The position numbers and the translations under genes are program-made. The notes beneath the pieces are model-generated. The model was not told the origin of the DNA and made no database searches. It saw only the letters and a program-made list of their open reading frames with translations. Below, piece by piece: positions 17,042 through 27,733 of a stretch of DNA of 64,000 nt. Each line of letters opens with the position of its first letter. Position 1 is the stretch's first letter. The stretch comes from Nocardiopsis metallicus (GTDB lineage: Bacteria > Actinomycetota > Actinomycetes > Streptosporangiales > Streptosporangiaceae), in contig NZ_JACHDO010000001.1 in assembly GCF_014201115.1 (NCBI RefSeq), positions 5,146,001 through 5,210,000 of the forward strand, given 5' to 3'.

Positions 17042-18442
17042 GTACCTGATTTTCCAGCGTGGCTCCGCCATGATGGACGGGTGGACCTGGACGCTGTGGA
17101 AGAACTCCGCGAAGACCTCGACGCTTTCTGCGCCGAGGTCTTCGCCTCCATCCCTCGCCGTGATAGCCGTCAGTGGGGCGGGTGTTACCTGCGTGGACTG
17201 ATGCTGGACGGACGCCGTAAGTCCATCCAACCCATGGCCGAACGGCTCCCTGACGGCAATATGCAGGCATTGCAGCAGTTCGTGGCCTCCTCCCCCTGGG
17301 AGCACACCCCGGTCCGGCGTCGGATCGCCACCAAGGTGAGCCAGGCCATCAACCCCGATGCGTGGGTGATCGACGACACCTCCTTTCCCAAGGCCGGGAA
17401 CCACTCAGCGGGGGCGGTGCGCCAGTGGTGCGGTGCTTTGGGCAAGAAGTCGTTGTGCCAGGTGGGGGTGAGCCTGCACGCGGTCACCGACGCCGCCTCG
17501 GTCCCCTTGGACTGGCGGTTGTTCCTGCCCAAGGAGTGGGCTGATCCGGCCGATGCCCGCCGAGCCAAGACCGGCATCCCCGACGGAGTGGGGCATCGGG
17601 AGAAATGGCGTCTGGCCCTGGACATGATCGACCAGGCCCGCTCCTGGGGGCTCCAGGACCAGGTAGTAGTGGCCGACGCGGGATACGGGCAAAACCACGC
17701 TTTCCGCGAGGGGCTGGCCGAGCGTGGTTTGGACTACGTGGTCGCGGTGCGTGAAGACGTCAACGCCCACCCCGGCCAGGCGGTTCCCCACCTCCCTGAA
17801 CGGCGCAAAGGCAGGGGATGCCCGCCTCAGCCGCGCTACCGCACCCCGGCCCGCTCGCTTAAGGAGCTGGCTCTGGAACAGGGGCGTGGTGCGTTGCGGC
17901 GGTGCACTTGGCGGCAGGGGTCTCGTGGATCGATGCGGGGCCGGTTCCTGGTCATGGCGGTGCGTCCCGCTGGGGCCGCAGCTCACAAGGCCGCACTGGA
18001 GAAAGCGGGCGGCCGGTCGGGGTGGGACGGGGTGTTGCCGCCCGAGACGCTGATCGCTGAATGGCCGCCCCATCACGAAGCCCCGACTGATTACTGGTTG
18101 TCCAGTCTGCCCGCGGACACCGTGTTGCGGCACCTGGTGCGTCTGGCCAAGATCCGGTGGCGCATCGAGCACGACTACCGCGAGCTCAAGCACGGTTTGG
18201 GGTTGGATCACTACGAGGGGCGGACCTGGCGGGGCTGGCACCACCACGTCACCCTGGTCACCGCTGCTCAGGCCTTCCTCACCCTGCGAAGACTCGACCC
18301 AAAAACGCAGACGTCGGTCTGAGTCTGTACCAGGTCCTGGAGGCGCTCCAGGGGGTGCTGCTGTGCTGGACCGGCGTGTGTTCCACCTGCCAACGGCCAC
18401 TCGCACAGCAGCACCCACCCGACACGAGTTAACAAAGTACTA
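17028..18442 (+). mobile_element. IS701-family insertion sequence, complete
   Basis: The element is 1415 bases long, with 14-base perfect terminal inverted repeats (TAGTACTTTGTTAA) and flanking CTAG duplications, as expected for IS701-type elements. It holds one intact transposase gene. It sits between the ABC permease and tandem kinase genes, in the opposite orientation. The right-hand CTAG copy supplies the stop codon (TAG) of the permease gene, so that gene is not damaged. Confidence 0.93.
17081..18322 (+). CDS. IS701-family transposase
   Basis: This 413-residue DDE transposase has DDTSFPKAGNHSAGAVRQW (first Asp, with the usual KxG and RQ residues), a second Asp in VVADAGYGQN, and IRWRIEHDYRELKHGLGLDH with the catalytic Glu, the typical IS701 C-terminal signature. 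The GTG at 17081 is the first in-frame start inside the inverted repeat. It looks full length and active. Confidence 0.93.
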   Translation: MDLDAVEELREDLDAFCAEVFASIPRRDSRQWGGCYLRGLMLDGRRKSIQPMAERLPDGNMQALQQFVASSPWEHTPVRRRIATKVSQAINPDAWVIDDTSFPKAGNHSAGAVRQWCGALGKKSLCQVGVSLHAVTDAASVPLDWRLFLPKEWADPADARRAKTGIPDGVGHREKWRLALDMIDQARSWGLQDQVVVADAGYGQNHAFREGLAERGLDYVVAVREDVNAHPGQAVPHLPERRKGRGCPPQPRYRTPARSLKELALEQGRGALRRCTWRQGSRGSMRGRFLVMAVRPAGAAAHKAALEKAGGRSGWDGVLPPETLIAEWPPHHEAPTDYWLSSLPADTVLRHLVRLAKIRWRIEHDYRELKHGLGLDHYEGRTWRGWHHHVTLVTAAQAFLTLRRLDPKTQTSV

Positions 18443-18446
18443 CTAG
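18429..18446 (-). repeat. Right end of IS701-family element
   Basis: This is the inverted copy of 17024-17041. The outer CTAG (18443-18446) is the second target duplication and contains the TAG stop of the neighbouring permease gene. Confidence 0.9.
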
Positions 18447-19294
18447 GGCTGGCGGGGGTCCCACTTGAAGTAGCGGCGAACCAGCAGCGACAGCACCACG
18501 ATCCAGGCGAGCATCACGCCGATGGCCGGAAGTGCGTTGGTCCACAGGGCAGCGGCGCCCAGCGCCTCGGCGCCCTCGAAGCCACCGAAGACGTCGTAGC
18601 CGGTGTAGGCGGCCTGGGCCAGTTCGGCGGCCGGGGCGACCGGCAGGAACTGCACGACCGAACGGACCGCGTCGGGCATCAGGTCCAGCGGGAAGAAGAC
18701 CCCGCCGGTGAGCAGCAGCGCCATCATCGGCACGACCGAGAACATCTGCGCGGACTCGGCGCTGCGCACCAGCGGAGTGATCAGCAGACCCACCAGGCTC
18801 ATGGCCACGGCGCTGAGCAGCACCGCGACCAGCAGCAGGGCCGGGTCCTTGGGCATCGCGCCGCCCATCGCGAGGAGCGCGCCGACGATCAGCACCGAGA
18901 GCCCCAGGGAGAACAGCACGACGACCAGGACCACCCCGCCGAAGATCGCCGCCTGCGGGACCCCGCTCACCCGGAGCCGCTTGAGGACCAGTGACTCGCG
19001 GCGCGCGGCGAACACGTTGGAGGGGTGCCCGATCCCCAGCATCAGACCGATACCGATGAGGGCCGCGGCGAAGGAGAGGTCCCGGTTGGTGAAGTCACCG
19101 AAGACCGGGACGCTGGGCATCGACATCAGAGGCATGAAGAGGATCAGCGGGAGCACCAGGTACATCAGCGCGGTCTTGTACCGCACGAAGAGGGTGAACT
19201 CGGTGCGGGCCAGGCGCAGGGTCTGCTTCACCATGCCGGGAGAGGTCCGGGTCGCGGTCTTCGGGTCCGGGGACCGGGTGGTGGTCGTGGTCAT
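18443..19294 (-). CDS. ABC-2 type exporter permease
   Basis: This 283-residue membrane protein has six hydrophobic segments and the ABC-2 pattern: an N-terminal amphipathic part (VKQTLRLARTEFTLFVRYKT), an RRESLVLKRLRVSGVPQAAI coupling region, and a late LLTGGVFFPLDLMPDAVRSV. This is the DrrB-like shape seen in antibiotic and lipid exporters. It is encoded after the ATPase gene with a gap of 110 bases. The stop codon lies in the CTAG target duplication of the adjacent IS. Confidence 0.88.
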   Translation of the reverse strand: MTTTTTRSPDPKTATRTSPGMVKQTLRLARTEFTLFVRYKTALMYLVLPLILFMPLMSMPSVPVFGDFTNRDLSFAAALIGIGLMLGIGHPSNVFAARRESLVLKRLRVSGVPQAAIFGGVVLVVVLFSLGLSVLIVGALLAMGGAMPKDPALLLVAVLLSAVAMSLVGLLITPLVRSAESAQMFSVVPMMALLLTGGVFFPLDLMPDAVRSVVQFLPVAPAAELAQAAYTGYDVFGGFEGAEALGAAALWTNALPAIGVMLAWIVVLSLLVRRYFKWDPRQP

Positions 19295-19404
19295 CGTGTG
19301 TCTCCTGGGTTTCTGGGGCCGGGGTCACGCGGTACGGCGCGTGCTCGGCGAAGATCAAGGGGCCTGTTGCTCGGGGGCGGGGCACCGTGCGCGCCGCCCC
19401 CGCC

Positions 19405-20409
19405 TCACTCCGCGAGCAGGTCGGCGGCGCCGTCGGCGACCTGGAGGAACACGTCCTCCAGCGAGGCGCCGCGCACCTGGAGGTGCTGGAGGACGGTGCC
19501 CCGCTCCGCGGCCCAGCCCATCAGCGCGGCGACGGCGTGGTGGGCCCGCTCGGCGACGTCGCCGTCGCTGACCGTGTAGGTGGCCCACAGCTCCTGGTCG
19601 CGGGTCTCCACCTCGATCCCGGCCCCGGCCACGTCGGGCAGGTCGGCGGTGCGCACGTCGCTGGGGAGCAGGAAGCTCACCCGGTCGCCCCAGCCGGCGA
19701 GGACGCCGGCCAGGGTGCCCTCCACGCGGATCTCGCCGCGGTGCATGATGGCGAGCCGGTCGGCGAGGCGCTCGGCCTCCTCCAGGTAGTGCGTGGTGAG
19801 CAGGACCGCGACGCCGCTCTCCTTGAGCTCGTTGATGATCTTCCAGGTCTCGTGCCGCGCTTCCGGGTCCATGCCGGTGGTGGGCTCGTCGAGGTAGAGG
19901 ACCTCGGGCCGGGTCATCAGGGCCGAGCCCAGGTCGAGGCGGCGCTTCTGGCCTCCGGAGAGCTGGCGAATGCGGAGCTTGCGCTTGTCCGTGAGGTTGA
20001 TCAGCTGGAGGATCTCGTCGATCCCGCGCGGATCCGCGGCCAGGTCGCTGGTGAGGCCGAGGCTCTCCTCCACGCTGAGGTCCTCCAGCAGCCCACTGCC
20101 CTGGAGCACCGCGTTGACCCGCTCACGGATCCCGGCGGGCTGACCGAAGGGGTCCTGGCCGAAGACCCGGACGGTACCGGAGCTGGGGCGCCGGAACCCC
20201 TCCAGGGTCTCGATGGTGGTGGTCTTCCCGGCGCCGTTGGTGCCCAGGAGCGCGAAGAGCTCACCGGGGCGGATCTCGAAGGAGACGCCCTTGACCGCCT
20301 CGAAGTCCCCGTAGCGCTGGTGCAGGTCGCGGACGACCACCGACGCCCCCGCACTCGACGTGGAGTCCTGGGTCGCGGCGGCCGGTTCGGTGTTCGCTGT
20401 CGTCGTCAT
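19405..20409 (-). CDS. ABC exporter ATP-binding protein, DrrA type
   Basis: This 334-residue protein shows Walker A GTNGAGKTTTIETLEGF, signature LSGGQKRRLDLGSALM, Walker B VLYLDEPTTGMDPEARHETW and an H-loop in LLTTHYLEEAERLADR. The C-terminal 90 residues form the DrrA-type extension. It powers the ABC-2 permease encoded downstream, probably exporting a hydrophobic compound. The ATG at 20409 is used; upstream frame extension lacks homology. The ATPase-permease-kinase order is common in actinomycetes, usually with a LuxR-type response regulator that is missing here. Confidence 0.9.
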   Translation of the reverse strand: MTTTANTEPAAATQDSTSSAGASVVVRDLHQRYGDFEAVKGVSFEIRPGELFALLGTNGAGKTTTIETLEGFRRPSSGTVRVFGQDPFGQPAGIRERVNAVLQGSGLLEDLSVEESLGLTSDLAADPRGIDEILQLINLTDKRKLRIRQLSGGQKRRLDLGSALMTRPEVLYLDEPTTGMDPEARHETWKIINELKESGVAVLLTTHYLEEAERLADRLAIMHRGEIRVEGTLAGVLAGWGDRVSFLLPSDVRTADLPDVAGAGIEVETRDQELWATYTVSDGDVAERAHHAVAALMGWAAERGTVLQHLQVRGASLEDVFLQVADGAADLLAE

Positions 20410-20975
20410 GTCCCAAGACTCCCGCGAACCGGGTGTCCGCCGACAGACGCCGCTGTCACCAGTCCCCGGTGGCACTTCACCCTGCACCGACACTGACAAA
20501 TGTCATCAGCCCGGGCCGGGGTGGCCTCGGTGCGCGCGGTGGTGCGACCACGCCCGCACGTGCCCCTTCGTCACCTCACGTGCGAGCGCGGTCGCCGCCG
20601 CCGGCGGGGTCGCGCCCGTCCCCTCACAACTCACGTCGGGCGCGGCCCCTTGGCGGTTATCCACCGTTCTACATGAATTACCGCGGGCGCGTTGGGGGAA
20701 TGCGACATTCTTCGTTGTCGCGAATCCGCAGTCCACCGGATTGGCTGTTTTCTTCTTGGGAAACATCGTCCTACGGGTGGTGCCTCCGGGGCGGGCCAAC
20801 CCCGAGAGCTACCCGTGCAGCGGGCCCCAAGCCCCCACACTCCCGAGAGACACACCGTGAACAGGCATTACACAAAGCAAAACGACTCTCACACGCCAGG
20901 GGCACGGCGACCGGCAAAGGCTTTCACCCGCACCCGGGAATGGGGCCTTTTCTCCGGGAGTCGAGCAAAGCACAG
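20410..20975. other. Intergenic region upstream of ABC operon
   Basis: No supported gene in 566 bases. It holds the ABC operon promoter and the 3' flank of the DUF418 gene. A perfect small inverted repeat GAATG-CGA-CATTC lies at about 20698-20710 and overlaps GCGACA/TGTCGC (20702-20721). Their role is unknown. Confidence 0.4.
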
Positions 20976-22157
20976 TTACCCTCGGCCGACCCTCCGGGGA
21001 AAGTGTTCCGGGACCAAGGACACCAATCGTGCTCCGGCCGCCTCCAGCGGACCGCGGTCGAACCGGCGCAGCCACGATCGCGCCCCGATCACCAGCGCGA
21101 GGGCGATCACCAGCGCGGCTCCGAGCACCCATCCCTCCAGGGCCAGGCCGCCGACGTCCCCGGTGTCCAGGTAGGAGGCGAGGCCGAACCCCCAGCCGTA
21201 GAAGATCACCGAGCCCAGCAGGTTCTGGAGTACGTAACAGGTCAGTGCGGTCCGCCCCACCGCGCTCAGTGACCGGGGCACCTGCCCGCGGCTTCGGGTA
21301 CGGTCCAGCAGCCACCCGGCCAGCCCGACGTAGCCCAGCATCAGCACGATCGAGAACCCGTACCGGTGGAGTTCGCCGAGATAGGAGATGTGGGATCCCA
21401 GCACGCAGAGCGGCAGTCCCAGGCCGAGCCCGCAGCGCGTCATGAGCTTCCGGTACCGCTGTCCGCGCTGGTCGTCGTCGAAGACGCCCGCGCGGTAGAG
21501 CCTCACCCCCAGCAGGAACAGGAAGAGGAGCATCGGGAACGAGGCGATGGCCTCCGAACGGGTGCCGAGGAAGTCCTCCCAGCGCATGGCCACCTGTTCG
21601 AGGTAGCCGCCGTTGAGGAAGAGCGCCTTCCACTCCTCGTGGCCGCCGGACCCGGACCGCTGCGGGGTCAGCGCGACGTACACCAGCGTCATCCCGCCGA
21701 AGAGCAGTGTGTTCACCGCCAGGGCCGACCACATCACCGCTGTCCGGACCCGCTCCGACCGCCGCAGCAGCCAGATCACCACCAACCCGGTGACCGCGTA
21801 TCCCATGAGGACGTCCCAGGCGAACAGCAGCAGGGTGTGCAGAGCGCCCTCCGCCAACAACAGGACCTGGCGCCACCGGTACCGGCCGGGCCAGCGCCGC
21901 CCGTACGCGGCGGCGGTCCGGTACTGGACCGCGAGGCCCACGCCGAACATCATCGCGAGCATCGCGAAGAACTTGCCGTTGGTCAGGGGGTCGAGGACCG
22001 TCTTGAGGGGTCCGGTTCCGTCCGAGGACATGGCGAAGACCCAGATGTTGGCGGCCAGGGTGCCGAGGATGGCCACGCCTCGCAGGACGTCCAGGAGCAG
22101 GAGCCGGGGTGGCGGGGCGGACGACCTGCCGCAGAGCCTGCTCCCCCGCTGGGACAC
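20976..22157 (-). CDS. DUF418 family membrane protein, start region rearranged
   Basis: The DUF418 family pattern is clear: RLLLLDVLRGVAILGTLAAN near the start, NGKFFAMLAMMFGVGLAVQY, several membrane helices, and the C-terminal GRTALTCYVLQNLLGSVIFY with WLRRFDRGPLEA. These acyltransferase-3-like membrane proteins have no settled function. No good start is visible: the most plausible is a GTG at 22157, but its upstream sequence belongs to a hydrolase gene on the other strand and no ribosome site is seen. About 393 residues would result, a normal length. The natural 5' end may have been lost (see the junction near 22110). Confidence 0.72.
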   Translation of the reverse strand: MSQRGSRLCGRSSAPPPRLLLLDVLRGVAILGTLAANIWVFAMSSDGTGPLKTVLDPLTNGKFFAMLAMMFGVGLAVQYRTAAAYGRRWPGRYRWRQVLLLAEGALHTLLLFAWDVLMGYAVTGLVVIWLLRRSERVRTAVMWSALAVNTLLFGGMTLVYVALTPQRSGSGGHEEWKALFLNGGYLEQVAMRWEDFLGTRSEAIASFPMLLFLFLLGVRLYRAGVFDDDQRGQRYRKLMTRCGLGLGLPLCVLGSHISYLGELHRYGFSIVLMLGYVGLAGWLLDRTRSRGQVPRSLSAVGRTALTCYVLQNLLGSVIFYGWGFGLASYLDTGDVGGLALEGWVLGAALVIALALVIGARSWLRRFDRGPLEAAGARLVSLVPEHFPRRVGRG

Positions 22158-22845
22158 CTGGCTGGCCGACGGCGAGGACCCCGCCACCGGAGCCACCGGC
22201 TCGGACCCGCAGCGGCGCGTGGTCTTCGACGCCGACTACCGCTTCTTCCCCGACGAGGACTGGGCCGCTCCGGTGCGCGACGTCCGCTGTGCCCTCGGAT
22301 GGGTGCACGAGAACGCCGCGGAGTACGGCGGCGACCCCGGGCGCATCGCCGTCAGCGGGCAGTCGGCCGGCGCCCTGCTGGCCCTGCTCGCGACCTACGG
22401 CGACGACCACCCGCCCAGCTGTGACACCGAGGTCCCCGAGGTGGCGGCGGTGATCGCCTGGTACTCCGGCACCGACGTGACCGCCGACGCCGCCGACCTC
22501 CCCTGGCGGCTGCTCCGGTCCCCTGTGAACGACGAGCTCACCGAGCTGGAGGAGCGGATGATGGGCGGCTCCCCCGAGGAGGTCCCGCAGGAGTACGCCG
22601 CGATGTCCCCGATCCGGCTGGTCGGCCCGGACACCCCGCCGACCCTCCTGCTCACCGCTGGGCACGACCTCTTCCTCGGCCCGCAGGACAACCGGCGGAT
22701 GGCCGCCGCGCTCGCCGGGGCGGGCGTCCCGCACCACCACGTCGAGCTGCCGTGGGCGGAGCACATGTACGACCTCAACTGGGGCGGCCTGGCGAGTCAG
22801 ATCACCCGGCACTCCATCGACGGCTTCCTCCGCGAACACCACTGA
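22108..22845 (+). pseudogene. Alpha/beta hydrolase lacking its N-terminal part
   Basis: The reading frame from about 22108 codes the C-terminal two thirds of an esterase-like alpha/beta hydrolase: VVFDADYRFFPDEDWAAPVR, then YGGDPGRIAVSGQSAGALLA with the nucleophile Ser elbow, LLTAGHDLFLGP with the acid, and PWAEHMYDL with the His. The strand and HGG oxyanion motif that should come first are missing; upstream codons are antisense to the DUF418 gene. No start codon with ribosome site is found. It looks like a deletion remnant joined head to head with the DUF418 gene. Confidence 0.75.
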
Positions 22846-22860
22846 GAAGCACGGGCGACA

Positions 22861-22900
22861 CGAAGGGGCGGGACACCATCCCTGGCGTCCCGCCCCTTCG
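22861..22900. terminator. Bidirectional hairpin terminator
   Basis: CGAAGGGGCGGGAC (22861-22874) pairs perfectly with GTCCCGCCCCTTCG (22887-22900), a 14-bp stem between the hydrolase remnant and the convergent EtfD-like gene. Confidence 0.85.
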
Positions 22901-22947
22901 CGCGCGGATTTCCGATGTCAGCCGGAACCCACCCGGGCACCGGGTGG

Positions 22948-25167
22948 TCAGGCCTCGGCGGTCTCCTTCTGCTCGTCGCCCTCGGCCGGGTTCTCACCCT
23001 TGACCGAACGGAGCAGCAGCTGGGAGACGTCGACGACCTCCAGCGACTCCTTGGCCTCGCCCGCGGACTTCTTCTCGTTGATCGCGTCACCCAGCATGAC
23101 CTGGCAGAACGGGCACGCGGTGGAGACGGTGTCGGGGTTGGTGGTCAGCGCCTCGTCGACACGCTCGGTGTTGATGCGCTTGCCGATCCGCTCCTCCATC
23201 CACATGCGGGCACCGCCGGCGCCACAGCAGAAGCCGCGCTCCTTGTGACGGTGCATCTCCTGCGTCTTGATGCCCGGCACCTGCGCCATGATGTCGCGCG
23301 GCGGCGTGTACACCTTGTTGTGGCGGCCCAGGAAGCAGGGGTCGTGGTAGGTGATGTTCTCGTCGATCGAGCTCACCGGGGTCAGCTGGCCCTCCTCGAC
23401 CAGCTTGGCCAGCAGCTGGCTGTGGTGGATGACCTCGTAGGTGCCACCCAGCTGCGGGTACTCCTTGGCCAGCGTGTTGAAGCAGTGCGGGCAGCTGGCC
23501 ACGATCTTGGTGACGCCCGCGTCGTTGAGCGTCTCCACGTTCTGCTGGGCCAGCATCTGGAAGACGTACTCCATGCCAAGGCGGCGCGCCGGGTCACCGG
23601 TGCAGGCCTCCATGCCGCCCAGGACGGCGAACTTGACGCCCGCGATGTCCAGCAGCTCGGCGATGGCCTTCGTGGTCTTCTTGGCGCGGTCCTCCAGGGC
23701 ACCGGCGCAACCGACCCAGAAGAGGTACTCGGTGCCCTCGGGCAGCTTGTCCTCGACGACCGGGACCTCGACCGGGTTCTCCTGGGAGGCGAGCTCCTCG
23801 ATCCACTCCATGCGGCGGTCCTCGGCCATGCCCCACGGGTTGCCCTTGTTCTCAAGGTTCTTGAGCAGGGTGTTGGCCTCGGACGGGAAGTTGGACTCGA
23901 CCATGACCTGGTAGCGGCGCATGTCCAGGATGTGGTCGATGTGCTCGATGTCGACCGGGCACTGTTCCACGCACGCACCGCAGTTGGTGCAGGCCCACAG
24001 CTCGTCGGGGTGGATGACGCCACCCTCCTCCTCGGTGCCGACCAGCGGCTTGTTGAGGAGGGCGAGGACGTCGACGCCCGCGTGGCTGTTGTCGGGAGCC
24101 TCGGCGAGGGTCTCCTCGGTGATGCCCTTGAGCAGGTACGGGGCCTTCTCGTAGGTGTGCTTCTGGAGGTCGAGGATGACCTTCTTCGGCGAGAGCGGCT
24201 TACCGGTGTTCCAGGCGGGGCACTGCGACTGGCAGCGGCCGCACTCGGTGCAGCTGGTGAAGTCGAGGAGGCCCTTCCAGGTGAAGTCCTCGAGCTTGCC
24301 CGCGCCGAACGGGTCCTCGTCCGGGTCGGCCTCCTCGAAGTCCAGGGGCTTCTTGCCGGACTTGTCCATCATCTGCTTGGCGCCACCGAGCGTCGGAGTG
24401 CCGTCGGCGTTGCGCTTGAAGAAGATGTTGAACGGCGCCACGAAGCGGTGCCAGCCGATACCCATGGTGAGGTTGAAGTACAGCACCACGAAGAACGCGT
24501 AGCTGATGACCAGCTTGAACGCGGCGACGAGCGCGATGGCGGGCTCGGCCACGGCGGCGTCGGCCGGCATGATCGCGCCGAAGGCGTGCGAGACCGGGGT
24601 CGCCCAGACCGGGAACGGGAAGTCCTCGATGGCGACCTTGAGGCCGCGGATCACGAAGATCGAGATCAGCAGGGCCCACAGGTAGGCCTCGACGTAGTAC
24701 GCGGTCCACGTCTTGGAGTTGAAGAAGCGGGACTGCCTGCCCTTGCGGTGCGGGCCGTTGAGCAAGCGGTAGATCGTCAGGCCGATGATGCCCGCGAGGC
24801 TGGCCGCGGCGATGACCTCGATGGCCAGCCCGTAGACGGTCCAGTCGTAGATCACCGGCAGCTTGAAGTGCGGGTTGAAGACCTCGCCCTGGGCCTCGAC
24901 GACCGTGAAGAACAGCAGCGGGAACGAGACCATCACGAACCAGTGGGCCACGCCGACCCACGGCCGCTTGAGCATCCTCGTGTGCGCGAGGATCTCGATC
25001 AACGTCATCGTGAGTCGCTTGCTCAGCGACTCCGTGCGCTCCGGCTCCACCGCTCGGCCCACACTCACGGTTCGCCAGATCTGGTAACCACCCAGAGCGA
25101 ACGTGGCAAGCGCGACCACGGCGAAGACCGAGGTGATGATGCCCAGTGTCAAGTACAGAGGATGCAT
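22948..25167 (-). CDS. EtfD-like membrane Fe-S oxidoreductase (heterodisulfide-reductase related)
   Basis: This 739-residue protein has an N-terminal membrane part (about five helices to residue 250, with His residues suited to haem b), a ferredoxin domain with two 4Fe-4S motifs (CTECGRCQSQCP and CTNCGACVEQCP), and two CCG domains (VGCAGALEDR, ASCPHCFNTL, and GFCCGAGGARMWM, CPFCQVML). This layout is that of mycobacterial Rv0338c/EtfD, which passes electrons from acyl-CoA dehydrogenases via ETF to menaquinone in fatty acid oxidation. It is monocistronic. A palindrome 66 bases upstream is a possible operator. The acyl-CoA dehydrogenase at 5135-6334 is a candidate upstream donor, though not adjacent. 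Confidence 0.88.
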   Translation of the reverse strand: MHPLYLTLGIITSVFAVVALATFALGGYQIWRTVSVGRAVEPERTESLSKRLTMTLIEILAHTRMLKRPWVGVAHWFVMVSFPLLFFTVVEAQGEVFNPHFKLPVIYDWTVYGLAIEVIAAASLAGIIGLTIYRLLNGPHRKGRQSRFFNSKTWTAYYVEAYLWALLISIFVIRGLKVAIEDFPFPVWATPVSHAFGAIMPADAAVAEPAIALVAAFKLVISYAFFVVLYFNLTMGIGWHRFVAPFNIFFKRNADGTPTLGGAKQMMDKSGKKPLDFEEADPDEDPFGAGKLEDFTWKGLLDFTSCTECGRCQSQCPAWNTGKPLSPKKVILDLQKHTYEKAPYLLKGITEETLAEAPDNSHAGVDVLALLNKPLVGTEEEGGVIHPDELWACTNCGACVEQCPVDIEHIDHILDMRRYQVMVESNFPSEANTLLKNLENKGNPWGMAEDRRMEWIEELASQENPVEVPVVEDKLPEGTEYLFWVGCAGALEDRAKKTTKAIAELLDIAGVKFAVLGGMEACTGDPARRLGMEYVFQMLAQQNVETLNDAGVTKIVASCPHCFNTLAKEYPQLGGTYEVIHHSQLLAKLVEEGQLTPVSSIDENITYHDPCFLGRHNKVYTPPRDIMAQVPGIKTQEMHRHKERGFCCGAGGARMWMEERIGKRINTERVDEALTTNPDTVSTACPFCQVMLGDAINEKKSAGEAKESLEVVDVSQLLLRSVKGENPAEGDEQKETAEA

Positions 25168-25232
25168 CGTCCGTGGCCTCCCATCCTGCTTTCGTCATCC
25201 GGTGCGCCACACACCGGTGGTCCATATTGATG

Positions 25233-25246
25233 TTACTAGCGAGTAA
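25233..25246. promoter_or_regulatory. Palindromic operator candidate upstream of EtfD-like gene
   Basis: TTACT-AGCG-AGTAA lies 66-79 bases before the minus-strand start at 25167, within a locally AT-richer stretch. The shape fits a TetR-family site of fatty acid metabolism regulators; that assignment is inference. Confidence 0.5.
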
Positions 25247-25730
25247 TAGCGCGGCCGCCACCGACCCTCGGCCCCAGCGGCCCGGCCACCGGGGACGCCC
25301 CACACCCCCTACCGCCCTCACGCCCGGGTTGCGGGACCTCGTGCGCGCGGGTGCGAGTGAGTACCAACCGTAGCCAGCCATGTCGCCACTTCCCTCACTC
25401 GGGTGCGCCCGAGTCACCCCGGACGCGCCGCACACCTCTATGTAAGCGGACACCGGAGCGAACAGGGGACGCCCGGGCATCGGTGGGACCACCGGTCGTG
25501 TTCCGCCGGACCGAACACGCCTGCCCCGGGGAACGAACACCGCCCCCGCGCCACCGCCGCCGCCCCGGCCTCCAGCACCCCGCCCCACCCCGAGACACCC
25601 CCGGCTCCCCTGGTTTTCAGGTCAAGGATGTCCCCGAGTTGTCCCGGGGTTCAGCCATCCTCCAGGTGAAATCACCCCAGGTCGGGAACATCCCCGCGTG
25701 GCCACCCGTTGTCAGGTCGTAGGAAGCAGA

Positions 25731-25749
25731 TTGAGTCTGGTCGACTCAA
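25731..25749. promoter_or_regulatory. HAIR operator for HspR upstream of dnaK
   Basis: TTGAGT-N7-ACTCAA (25731-25736 and 25744-25749) matches the HspR inverted repeat (HAIR, consensus CTTGAGT-N7-ACTCAAG) except for the outermost bases. A TTGACA box at 25755-25760 follows. An extra half-site GACTCAA lies at 25795-25801 close to the ribosome site. HspR is encoded as the fourth gene, so the operon should repress itself with DnaK as co-repressor. Confidence 0.85.
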
Positions 25750-25821
25750 CTGACTTGACAGCCCCCACCCGACGAAGCAAACTTACGCCTGAACGACTCA
25801 ACTTTGACGGAGGAAACAACC

Positions 25822-27690
<1,869 letters not shown>

Positions 27691-27733
27691 CCCGAGAGTT
27701 CCGTGAGAGCCGAGGAAGGAGGGAACGTCGGAC

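Larger units (their letters stand above)
25168..25821. other. Divergent control region of EtfD-like gene and dnaK operon
   Basis: No gene is supported in these 654 bases. It contains a TTACT/AGTAA palindrome near the EtfD-like gene and a HAIR-type HspR operator with a promoter near dnaK. The middle part is unremarkable GC-rich DNA. Confidence 0.6.

Noticed and set aside
20809..22842. Long minus-strand open frame over the hydrolase and DUF418 genes
   Set aside because: It is out of frame with both recognised genes and carries no motif; the DUF418 frame is the real one.
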